Assembly: GCA_002418885.1 (NCBI GenBank)
Contig: DIEZ01000042.1
Coordinates: forward strand, 1 to 25,821
Length of the DNA stretch: 25,821 bases
Reading direction: 5' to 3'
DNA from: Syntrophaceae bacterium UBA5761
GTDB lineage: Bacteria > Desulfobacterota > Syntrophia > Syntrophales > UBA4778
The notes beneath the pieces are model-generated. The model was not told the origin of the DNA, made no database searches, and worked only from the letters and a program-made list of their open reading frames with translations. Position numbers and translations under genes: made by a program. Shown here in pieces: positions 16,053-23,400 of this stretch (position 1 is its first letter; every line of letters begins with the position of its first letter).

Positions 16053-16796
16053 ATGAAGCCTAAAATATCGGCGATATTGACCGCCTGGGCGAGGCCCCAG
16101 TACATCGAGGAACAGGTGGAACGGGTACTGGAACAGACGGTTCCCCCCCATGAAATCGTCCTCTGGTACAACAACCCTCCCCCCAAAAAAGGGTTTCTGG
16201 AGATGAAGCAGCGGGTGAATTTCAAGAACGAAAAACACGTGAAGAAGATCCTCTGCGACCACAATTTCGGGATCATCCCCCGTTTCGCCATAGCCCCGGC
16301 CATGGAGGGAGAATACGTCTGCATCTTTGATGACGACACCATGCCGGGCGAGCGCTGGTTGGAAAATTGCCTCAACTACGTGGACAGAGAAAAAGTGCTC
16401 TGCGGCACGATCGGCCTGCGTTATATATCCAGGACCGAGCTGAAGACCGAAAAGCCGCGGATGGGGTGGGAGGCGATGAACCGGTCTCTCGAGTTCGTCG
16501 ACCTCGTGGGACACAGTTGGTTCATGAGAAGGGAGTGGGCGAGGTATTTCTGGGACGAAGAACCGCTGCTCCGCCATTTCGGCGAAGACATCCATCTCTG
16601 CGCCATGCTGCAAAGACACGGCATCCGCACAGCCTGTCCTCCCCATCCGCCCGACGACAGGTCCCTCTGGGGCTCCGTGAAGCCCGAACTCGGCATCGAC
16701 AAGGTCGCGATCAGCATCAGCTCCGATAAGTCGAAAGACTTCTGGGACGTCGTGAAATACGAACTGGAGAAGGGTTACAAGCCTATACTGCTATGA
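16053..16796 (+). CDS. GT2-like glycosyltransferase (GT-A fold)
   Basis: 247 residues, short for a GT2 enzyme but complete. It begins ISAILTAWARPQYIEEQVERVL, a GT-A start, carries the metal-binding triad Asp93-Asp94-Asp95 in YVCIFDDDTMPGERW, and a likely base region in LLRHFGEDIHLCAMLQRHG. The segment HNFGIIPRFAIAPAMEGEY resembles GT64/exostosin-like and other small GT-A enzymes. The C-terminus ends soon after the catalytic region, without an extra domain. The ATG lacks a clear ribosome-binding site. Its stop overlaps the ATG of the 2-epimerase gene by four bases, so the two are translationally coupled, which suggests that this enzyme may use the sugar the epimerase produces, perhaps UDP-ManNAc or a derivative. 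That link is inference. Confidence 0.82.
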   Translation: MKPKISAILTAWARPQYIEEQVERVLEQTVPPHEIVLWYNNPPPKKGFLEMKQRVNFKNEKHVKKILCDHNFGIIPRFAIAPAMEGEYVCIFDDDTMPGERWLENCLNYVDREKVLCGTIGLRYISRTELKTEKPRMGWEAMNRSLEFVDLVGHSWFMRREWARYFWDEEPLLRHFGEDIHLCAMLQRHGIRTACPPHPPDDRSLWGSVKPELGIDKVAISISSDKSKDFWDVVKYELEKGYKPILL

Positions 16797-17839
16797 TCCT
16801 GATCGCCTACGGCACGCGCCCCGAAATCATCAAGCTCTTTCCCGTCGTCGACGCCCTGAAGTCCGAGGGCATCCCCTTCAAGACACTGTTTACGGGACAA
16901 CAGACCGACCTCTACGAAGACGTCAAGGACCTCGTCCCAACGGCCGACTTCAGCTTTGCCGATGCTTTTTCTGGGGAGGGCAAACATAACACCCTGGGGA
17001 TGAGCTTCATCAAGATATGCGAGGCATCGGAAAGGCTACTCTCCGACAGGTCTTTCGACCTGGTCCTCGTCCAGGGTGATACGACCACGGCCTGGGCACT
17101 TGCCCAGATGGCCTTCTACAACGGCATCAAGGTCGCCCACGTGGAAGCGGGCTTGCGGACCTTCGACTTAGAGAACCCCTACCCGGAAGAAGCGAACCGG
17201 ATTTTGATCGACCACGTCGCCTTCCTCAACTTCGCGCCCACGGACCGCGCCTGCCGAAACCTCAGGAAATCGGGCGCGCGGGGCGTTTACCTCGTGGGAA
17301 ATACGGTCGTCGATGCCGTTAATCACTTCAAGGATAACCTCCGCCTGGTGAATGAAGCATCGAACGTCGTCCCGGTCACCCTCCACAGAAGGGAAAACCA
17401 TGACATAATGGCCTTTCTTTTCGATGAGTTGAACGATGTGGCAACCCATAACCCAGAGCTCGAGTTTGTCCTCCCGATCCACCCAAACCCGAACGTCAAC
17501 AGACACCGCACACGGCTCACAGCAACCAACATAAGAGTTGTCCGGCCCGTAAATTACCCCGATATGCTGAGGCTAATGAGTCGCGCCTCGTTCCTCATCT
17601 CCGACAGCGGAGGTATCCAGGAAGAGGCGACCTGCTTCAACAAGAAGGTGATAATCCTGCGAAAGGTGACGGAACGCCCGGAGGTCGTAGACATGGGGCT
17701 TGGGGTTCTTGCCGGTCGGGATATCGCAAAACACATCGAATGGGCGAAGGTTCCGCCGGAACCGGCGGTGAAATCACCGTACGGAAGAGGGAACGCGGCA
17801 AAGAAGATTGCCCGTATCCTAAGAGAGAAGGTTGGATGA
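16793..17839 (+). CDS. wecB: UDP-N-acetylglucosamine 2-epimerase (non-hydrolysing, WecB type)
   Basis: 348 residues, the normal size for WecB/MnaA, which interconverts UDP-GlcNAc and UDP-ManNAc. The family segments are in order: GTRPEIIKLFPVVDAL (7-22), VLVQGDTTTAWALA, KVAHVEAGLRT, PEEANRILIDHVA, VTLHRRENHD, LPIHPNPNV and the UDP-binding ISDSGGIQEEATC with KVIILRKVTERPE. No wecC-like dehydrogenase is visible to make ManNAcA, so UDP-ManNAc itself, or another N-acetyl sugar substrate, may be used. The non-hydrolysing form is favoured over NeuC because the length and motifs match WecB, though the two are homologous. It overlaps the upstream glycosyltransferase by four bases and is followed after four bases by the GT-D gene. 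Confidence 0.92.
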   Translation: MILIAYGTRPEIIKLFPVVDALKSEGIPFKTLFTGQQTDLYEDVKDLVPTADFSFADAFSGEGKHNTLGMSFIKICEASERLLSDRSFDLVLVQGDTTTAWALAQMAFYNGIKVAHVEAGLRTFDLENPYPEEANRILIDHVAFLNFAPTDRACRNLRKSGARGVYLVGNTVVDAVNHFKDNLRLVNEASNVVPVTLHRRENHDIMAFLFDELNDVATHNPELEFVLPIHPNPNVNRHRTRLTATNIRVVRPVNYPDMLRLMSRASFLISDSGGIQEEATCFNKKVIILRKVTERPEVVDMGLGVLAGRDIAKHIEWAKVPPEPAVKSPYGRGNAAKKIARILREKVG

Positions 17840-17843
17840 AAAG

Positions 17844-18572
17844 ATGATGAAACAGGACTTCCGAGCCGATTTTTTCGAGATCCTCCGGATGATCGTCGAG
17901 GGCGACTCCCTCGCCCTCTCCAGGTTTGCCGACGGGGAAGCAAACGTCCTGAAAAACAACACCATCGGCAACAAGGACGGATGGTTGTACAAGAAGGACA
18001 AAAACCTCGTCTTCCGGAGAGACCTCAGGCATTCCCTCCTCTGCACGGACCCGAATTTCCTCTACGGAATCTCCTGCACCTGCTGCGACCAAGAGAATCA
18101 TAGATACCTCCTGGAAAACATAAAAACTGGCAGAGAGAACCTCACGTTCTCCAACATCTGGGTGAACGCGAACTACCCCCTTTTCCAGGAAAAATTTTTC
18201 GACACCCTCGTCGCGGCAAAGAAGGACATCGCTATCTGCACAAACAAGAAGGCCGCGGTAAAGAACCTCGAACGAACGCTGCCGATCAAAGACTTCATCC
18301 CGATACCCGGCAACTGCGTCACTTACTGGGAAAAGAACCGGGACTATATCCGGGCTCTACTGGACCTGAAAGGGAGCACGCACAGAAACAGGATATACCT
18401 CTTTGCGACGGGACCGCTTTCGGAAATACTGATTCACGAACTCTGGCGTGTCAATCCCAACAATATCCTCCTCGACATCGGCTCTACGCTCGATCCGCTG
18501 CTTTTCCGAAGGAAATCGAGAGACTACCATCGTGGGAACAGCCTCTTCTCCGATCGCACGTGCACATGGTAG
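17844..18572 (+). CDS. GT-D-fold glycosyltransferase (DUF1792-like)
   Basis: 242 residues from the ATG at 17844; an upstream TTG in frame is possible but overlaps the epimerase stop. The N-terminal LALSRFADGEANVL carries Asp30 and Glu32, matching the metal-binding RFGDGE motif of GT-D (DUF1792) proteins. The end fits the family too: ICTNKKAAV, IPIPGNCVTYWE, RIYLFATGPLSEILIHELW and NILLDIGSTLDPLLF. The founding streptococcal member adds a sugar to a glycosylated adhesin; in Gram-negative clusters these genes sit among LPS or capsule glycosyltransferases. Gly in RFGDGE is Ala here, which should leave the metal ligand intact. The gene overlaps the CgeB-like gene by 13 bases. The assignment depends on motif recognition and is good but not certain. 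Confidence 0.75.
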   Translation: MMKQDFRADFFEILRMIVEGDSLALSRFADGEANVLKNNTIGNKDGWLYKKDKNLVFRRDLRHSLLCTDPNFLYGISCTCCDQENHRYLLENIKTGRENLTFSNIWVNANYPLFQEKFFDTLVAAKKDIAICTNKKAAVKNLERTLPIKDFIPIPGNCVTYWEKNRDYIRALLDLKGSTHRNRIYLFATGPLSEILIHELWRVNPNNILLDIGSTLDPLLFRRKSRDYHRGNSLFSDRTCTW

Positions 18573-19732
18573 AGAGATTCGAAAGCCCCCTGAAAAGGTA
18601 CCGGCGGCGACTCCGGGCGTGGGGGAACCACCGGAAACTGGAACGCGAGCGGGAATACTACAACGAACTCTTCCTCTCCCGGGGCCTTGTGCTGCCCGAT
18701 GAGGAAGCCGTCCGGGCGGCATTGAAGAAAAAATATCCACGCCTGACCTCAAGGCGCAAAGGTTCGTTGCACATCCTCGCCCTCTACCACCACTACAACT
18801 GGGAAGACTATTCCTTGAAGCCGGCCTTGGAAAGATTCGGCAGCGTGCGTCACTACGACTGGTGCGAGGAATTCGACCACGGGGGAAAAGATTGGCCTGT
18901 CTCCGGGAAAAAGGCGATGAACGCCGCCCTCGTCGAGCGGGTGCAAAAGTGGGTCAGGGAAGACAGAACCGACGTCATATTCTCCTATCTCTCCGGCGAG
19001 CAGGTCTTCCCGGAAACCGTCGCCAGAATAAGTTCCCTCGGCGTACCGACGGTAAACCTTTCTCTCAACGACAAGGAACACTTCGTCGGGCGTGTCCGCC
19101 GGAGTCTGGCGATGGGGATGCGCGATATCTGCCGCCACTTCGACCTCTGCTGGACGAGCACCGCGGACGCCCTCGTGAAGTACTGCGTCGAGGGGGCGCT
19201 CCCCATCTATCTTCCCGAGGGTGCCAACCCGGAGATACACAGGCCTTACGACGTCGAGAAGACCGTCGACGTTTCCTTCGTGGGTCAATGTTACGGTAAC
19301 CGCCCCGAGGTCGTCGAAAGACTGAGAAGAAGAGGGATCGACGTGGTGGCCTTCGGCTACGGCTGGCCGAGCGGGCCGCTAACCACGGAAGAAATGGTGA
19401 AGATGTACTCCAGAAGCCGTATCAACCTCGGTTTCGGCGGCGTGGCGGGTCACCGGGAGACCTTCTGCCTAAAAGGGAGGGATTTCGAGATACCGATGAG
19501 CGGCGGCCTTTATCTCACGGAGCACCACGACGAACTGGAGAGTGTTTACCGAATCGGGAGCGAAATCGTGACGTACGGAGATTTCGCCGACCTGGTAGAG
19601 AAAATCGACTACCTCCTTTCGCACCCGGAAGAAGCGGAGGCCGTACGGCAAAGGGGATTCCGGCAGGCCCGTACCGAGCACACCTGGGAGATGCGCTTCG
19701 AGAAGATATTCGGCCTAATCGGCCTCGTCTGA
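18560..19732 (+). CDS. CgeB-like glycosyltransferase
   Basis: 390 residues, with GTG at 18560 or ATG at 18566 as start, both overlapping the GT-D gene. The C-terminal half is typical of the CgeB/Glyco_trans_1_2 group (COG4641): VDVSFVGQCYGNRPEVVERL, VVAFGYGWPSGPLTTEEMVKMYSRSRINLGFGG, KGRDFEIPMSGGLYLTEHHDEL and the ending HTWEMRFEKIFGLI. The N-terminal half is GT-B-like, with ILALYHHYNWEDY. CgeB itself is a Bacillus spore-surface protein, while homologues in Gram-negative clusters are thought to add sugars to surface glycans or flagellin. It is the last plus-strand gene of the cluster; its 3' end overlaps the convergent folD by 18 bases. The family is well supported, the sugar is unknown. Confidence 0.85.
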   Translation: MHMVERFESPLKRYRRRLRAWGNHRKLEREREYYNELFLSRGLVLPDEEAVRAALKKKYPRLTSRRKGSLHILALYHHYNWEDYSLKPALERFGSVRHYDWCEEFDHGGKDWPVSGKKAMNAALVERVQKWVREDRTDVIFSYLSGEQVFPETVARISSLGVPTVNLSLNDKEHFVGRVRRSLAMGMRDICRHFDLCWTSTADALVKYCVEGALPIYLPEGANPEIHRPYDVEKTVDVSFVGQCYGNRPEVVERLRRRGIDVVAFGYGWPSGPLTTEEMVKMYSRSRINLGFGGVAGHRETFCLKGRDFEIPMSGGLYLTEHHDELESVYRIGSEIVTYGDFADLVEKIDYLLSHPEEAEAVRQRGFRQARTEHTWEMRFEKIFGLIGLV

Positions 19733-20575
19733 AAGACGGCGCATCGCGCTCAGCGTATTCTTGAGCAGCATGGCGATGGTCATCGGCCCGACGCCGCCGG
19801 GAACGGGTGTTATGTACGACGCCTTTTCCGCCGCCTCGGCGAAGGCCACGTCGCCGACAAGTCGGCCGTCCGCAAGCCGGTTGACGCCCACGTCGACGAC
19901 GACGGCGCCTTCTTTTACCATGTCTCCTCTCACCATCTCCGCCCTCCCCGCCGCCGCGACGAGGATGTCGGCCCTCCGGGCAACCTCGCCGAGGTCCCGT
20001 GTTCTTGTGTGACAGACGGTTACCGTTGCATTACGCGAAAGGAGCAAGAGGGAGAGCGGTTTTCCGACGAGGTTGCTCCTCCCGATAACCACGGCCTCCT
20101 TCCCTTCGACCACGACGCCGCTCCGGTCAAGAAGCTCTATGATACCGGCGGGCGTGCAGGGAACGAGGGACGGAAAACCGGCAACCAGACGCCCCGTATT
20201 CAGAGGGTGCAGCCCGTCGACGTCCTTGGCCGGGTCCACGGCCTCGACCACTGCTACGGCCCTTATCTGTCGCGGCACGGGGAACTGAACCAGGATGCCG
20301 TGAATCGCGGGGTCCCGGTTCAACGACCGTATCAAACGGACAACCTCCTCTTCCTCCGTTTCGGCCGCCAATCGGTACTCGCGGGACAGAAACCCGACTT
20401 CTTCGCAGGCGTTCTTCTTTCTCCTCACGTATATAGCCGAAGCCGGGTCTTCACCGATGAGGATGACGGCAAGGCCGGGGAGGAGGCCCCTTTCTCGTTT
20501 AAGTCTTGCCGTTTCTTCCTTTATTTCCCGCCTGATGTCGGCGGCTGTCTTATTACCGTCGATGATGCTCGCCAT
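19715..20575 (-). CDS. folD: bifunctional methylenetetrahydrofolate dehydrogenase/cyclohydrolase
   Basis: 286 residues, full length for FolD, which oxidises 5,10-methylene-THF with NAD(P)+ and hydrolyses methenyl-THF to 10-formyl-THF in the cytosol. The catalytic pair Tyr49 and Lys53 lies in SAIYVRRKKNACEEVG. Other signatures are GILVQFPVPRQ, DPAKDVDGLHPLN, PCTPAGIIELL, the dinucleotide-binding VVIGRSNLVGKPLSLLLL and the ending ITPVPGGVGPMTIAML. In anaerobes using C1 chemistry this enzyme also serves the methyl branch of the Wood-Ljungdahl pathway, but no such genes lie nearby. The ATG follows GGGAGGGGGAGGA. It lies 18 bases after the GT9 gene, so it is probably in the same transcript though unrelated in role. 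Its 3' end overlaps the CgeB-like gene. Confidence 0.95.
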   Translation of the reverse strand: MASIIDGNKTAADIRREIKEETARLKRERGLLPGLAVILIGEDPASAIYVRRKKNACEEVGFLSREYRLAAETEEEEVVRLIRSLNRDPAIHGILVQFPVPRQIRAVAVVEAVDPAKDVDGLHPLNTGRLVAGFPSLVPCTPAGIIELLDRSGVVVEGKEAVVIGRSNLVGKPLSLLLLSRNATVTVCHTRTRDLGEVARRADILVAAAGRAEMVRGDMVKEGAVVVDVGVNRLADGRLVGDVAFAEAAEKASYITPVPGGVGPMTIAMLLKNTLSAMRRLSDEAD

Positions 20576-20593
20576 TCCTCCCCCTCCCGTCAG

Positions 20594-21661
20594 TCACAGT
20601 GCCGCCAACGCCTTTCTTATCTCCTCTTTGACTCTTTCCACCGTCAATTCTTCCAGGCAGAGGCTTACACCCTTACCGTCGCATCCCTTTTTGTAACAGG
20701 GGACGCAGTCACGGTCAGACACGATTACATGGTGCCTGTCTCCGACCGGCGCCCATTCCTCCCAATCCGACGGCCCGTACAGCGTGATCGTCGGCGTCCC
20801 CACGGCCGCCGCGATGTGGGGGGCCGCACTGTCGACACCGATGTTCATCATACTCATCTCGAGCAGGGCGGCGAGTTCGTCGAGCGTGGTTCTACCCGCC
20901 AGGTTGAACACCTTGCCCTTCGTCCTGCCCACGAGGCCCTCCGCCTTTTCCCTCTCCTCGCCGGAACCGACCAAGACGGCTGCCATCCGGTACTCGTCCC
21001 CGAGCCAATCGATGACCCGGGCCCATTTGTCGTGACCCCACTCCTTATATGCCCAACGGGAAAAAGGGTTGATACTGACCCACCGAAGCCCGCCGTCTAC
21101 GCCCGCATCAATGAGGATTTCACGCGCCCGGCACCTGCTTCCATCGGCAACCCAGAGCCTCGGCACGACGTCCTCCGCATCGACGCCCATTTCTCTCACC
21201 AAGGCAAGCGTTTGTTCGGCGGCTCCCCGGGCTCTGGTCGGTCGCGGAGGCGGAGTGAGTAGATGGGTGAAAAGCCGGTTCAGTCGGTAAGGAACATCCC
21301 GGTTGTACAGCCTTACCCTCACGGGGGCGCCTGAGGCAAAGGCCATGTAGGCTCCCCTCTCGTCAAGCCGAAGGTCGATTGCAATGTCGAATCGTTGACG
21401 ACGCAGCTCCCTGATGAATTCCGTCTCCAGAAGAATACGCCTGAACAGGTTTCCCTTGCGCCGTCTGACTTCATACACCCGATGCAACGACGGGTCGGCC
21501 GCCAGGAGGCACCCGATGCCGCCCCTCACCAGCACCGACAGCCTCGCCCCGGGATGGGTCCGCTTTATGGCCCTCAGGGTCGGCGTCGCCCACACCACAT
21601 CCCCGATGTCACCGAGCTGGATGACGAGAATATCCCTGACATTCTCCAGCAAATTCACCAT
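20594..21661 (-). CDS. GT9-family (heptosyltransferase-like) glycosyltransferase
   Basis: 355 residues from the ATG at 21661, which has CAGCAGGT upstream and starts close to the first strand; the ATG at 21733 would add 24 residues lacking family features. The ADP-heptosyltransferase fold is shown by ILVIQLGDIGDVVWATPTLRAIK (11-33, with the catalytic Asp region GDIGD), WVSINPFSRWAYKEWGHDKWA for the donor site, and MNIGVDSAAPHIAAAVGTPTITLYGP. The stretch CVPCYKKGCDGKG near the C-terminus, with a fourth Cys shortly after, is often seen in this family. GT9 enzymes add heptose to the LPS inner core or sugars to related surface glycans, so this gene indicates an outer membrane. It precedes folD by 18 bases and diverges from the acyl-CoA ligase homologue. 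Confidence 0.88.
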   Translation of the reverse strand: MVNLLENVRDILVIQLGDIGDVVWATPTLRAIKRTHPGARLSVLVRGGIGCLLAADPSLHRVYEVRRRKGNLFRRILLETEFIRELRRQRFDIAIDLRLDERGAYMAFASGAPVRVRLYNRDVPYRLNRLFTHLLTPPPRPTRARGAAEQTLALVREMGVDAEDVVPRLWVADGSRCRAREILIDAGVDGGLRWVSINPFSRWAYKEWGHDKWARVIDWLGDEYRMAAVLVGSGEEREKAEGLVGRTKGKVFNLAGRTTLDELAALLEMSMMNIGVDSAAPHIAAAVGTPTITLYGPSDWEEWAPVGDRHHVIVSDRDCVPCYKKGCDGKGVSLCLEELTVERVKEEIRKALAAL

Positions 21662-21761
21662 GGTTTGACCTGCTGAAACCCCTGACGGCGAGTGTGCAAG
21701 GTTATTACCCGATTTCCCCTCTTTCAACAACATAATTCTTCAGAATCAAGTGATAATTCAG

Positions 21762-21791
21762 TTGAAAGGTTCGTCTTTCCTATGCTATGAG
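21762..21791 (+). promoter_or_regulatory. possible sigma70-like promoter for the acyl-CoA ligase homologue
   Basis: TTGAAA (21762-21767) and TATGAG (21786-21791) are 18 bases apart, within the gap between divergent genes. The predicted leader is about 25 bases. The -10 matches at four of six positions, so this is only a candidate. Confidence 0.35.
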
Positions 21792-21821
21792 AAGGTGGTT
21801 AAAAGTGAGGGAGACAGGGTA

Positions 21822-23276
21822 ATGAACCTGGGGAAAATGCTGGACGAAACCTACCGGTTGTTTCCGGAAAGAACGGCTCTCATCTACGACAATACAACAC
21901 TGACATACCATCAACTTAACTTCGCCGTTGATTCGCTTTCCCGTAGGCTACACGACCTCGGCGTCCGGAAAGACGACAAGGTGGCCCTGATGCTGCCCAA
22001 TGTCCCCGAGTTCGTCATCTCCTACTTCGCCGCGCTGAAGCTCGGCGCCGCCGTCGTAACGCTGAGCACCCAGTCCACTTCTCACGAACTCGACTACCTT
22101 CTCAAGAACAGCGATTCCCGGATACTGATAACCACAGGTCAATTGTCGGCAAGAGTAGACTCGATCAGGAAAGACCTGCCGCTCCTCGCAGATGTGCTCA
22201 TCACAGAGGGGATGGACGAGGCCTCACCTTTCATGGATGCCGTCGAAGCGGGTCCTTCCGAAATCGACAGACCCGAGGTCGACGGCGACGACCCTGCGGT
22301 CATGATCTACACCGCCGGACTCACGGGAAAGCCCCTCGGCGCCGTCTTAACACATAACGCCTTGTTGGCCCAGGGAGACCTCTTGAAGCATGCCTGCGGC
22401 GGCGACGAAAATGACCGGGCTCTGGCCGCCATACCGCTGTTCCATGCCTTCGGCGCTTCGGCGAACATGCTGAATGCGATGAAAACAGGGGCCGGTCTCG
22501 TCCTTATGGATGTTTTTAACATCGATTCCTTATTCAGGACGGTCACGGACCTGCAAGTAACTTACATCGCCGCCGTGCCGCGAATATTCCTCGGCATGAT
22601 ACTCCACCCGACGGCGGACAAGTACAATCTGAAATCCCTTCGGTTCTGCATCACGGGCGGGTCGGCGATGCCGCCGGAATTCATTCCCCTGTTTGAACAG
22701 AAATTCGGCGTCCCCCTCAGGGAGGGATACGGACTGACCGAGGCGGCGCCGATCTGCACATTGAGCCGGGTCGATTCGGAAGGACGGCCGGGGTCGATAG
22801 GAACCGTCATTCCCGGAGTGGAGGCAAGGATTGTGGACGAGCAGGACCGCGGGGTTCCACTGGGCGAGACAGGCGAACTCCTGGTCAGGGGCATGAACGT
22901 GATGAAGGGCTACTACAAGGACGGGGAAGCCACAGCAAAGGTGATCAGGAACGGCTGGCTTTATACCGGAGACCTGGCAAAGATGGACGAGGACGGTTAC
23001 ATCTACCTCACCGGCCGAAAAAAGCGCATGGTCATCACCAGCGGGTTCAATGTCTACCCCCGGGAAGTTGAAATCGTTCTCAGTATGCACCCTGCCGTCA
23101 AAGAAGCCAAGGTCGTCGGCAAACTCGACATGATGCGGGGGGAAGTCGTCAAGGCGCTTATCGTCAGGAAGAACGGGGAAGGCTTCGACGAGAAGTCGAT
23201 CCTGAGGCACTGCAGGACCTATCTTTCCTCTTACAAGGTCCCGCGAATACTCGAATTCGTAGAGAGTCTTGATTGA
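21822..23276 (+). CDS. acyl-CoA synthetase (AMP-forming) homologue lacking the C-terminal Lys motif
   Basis: 484 residues from the ATG at 21822, with GGGAG eight bases upstream; the preceding frame is not conserved. The ANL fold is clear: KVALMLPNVPEFVISYFA, the P-loop region YTAGLTGKPLGAVLTH, FCITGGSAMPPE, GYGLTEAAPICTLSR, WLYTGDLAKMDEDGYIYLTGRKKRMVITSG and FNVYPREVEIVL. Two features differ from ordinary ligases. In the P-loop, the usual SGTTG.PKG becomes AGLTGKPLG, with Leu172 replacing the conserved Lys. The protein stops at YKVPRILEFVESLD, before the PKT..GKI.R motif whose Lys catalyses adenylation. Neither other frame restores that motif in the next 100 bases. It precedes two thiolases, so a role in fatty acyl-CoA metabolism is likely, but ligase activity is doubtful; it may be a regulatory or binding homologue. 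Confidence 0.85.
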   Translation: MNLGKMLDETYRLFPERTALIYDNTTLTYHQLNFAVDSLSRRLHDLGVRKDDKVALMLPNVPEFVISYFAALKLGAAVVTLSTQSTSHELDYLLKNSDSRILITTGQLSARVDSIRKDLPLLADVLITEGMDEASPFMDAVEAGPSEIDRPEVDGDDPAVMIYTAGLTGKPLGAVLTHNALLAQGDLLKHACGGDENDRALAAIPLFHAFGASANMLNAMKTGAGLVLMDVFNIDSLFRTVTDLQVTYIAAVPRIFLGMILHPTADKYNLKSLRFCITGGSAMPPEFIPLFEQKFGVPLREGYGLTEAAPICTLSRVDSEGRPGSIGTVIPGVEARIVDEQDRGVPLGETGELLVRGMNVMKGYYKDGEATAKVIRNGWLYTGDLAKMDEDGYIYLTGRKKRMVITSGFNVYPREVEIVLSMHPAVKEAKVVGKLDMMRGEVVKALIVRKNGEGFDEKSILRHCRTYLSSYKVPRILEFVESLD

Positions 23277-23400
23277 AGAAGAGATTGTTCCACATGAGGT
23301 CCTTTCAAAAGAACGGATAGGGGTTCGTCGGGCTCCCGCCCAATACGGCCGAGCATAGACGTTCGCTGTCCCGGACACAACATTCAAGGAGGTTACAAGG

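Noticed and set aside
15936..16646. Long upstream extension of the DUF268 frame
   Set aside because: It is antisense to the GT2-like gene, which has a clear DDD motif; a good ribosome-binding site sets the start at 15935.
23271..23380. Frameshift hiding the missing C-terminal motif of the acyl-CoA ligase homologue
   Set aside because: I read both other plus frames past the stop and found no PKT..GKI.R-like segment.
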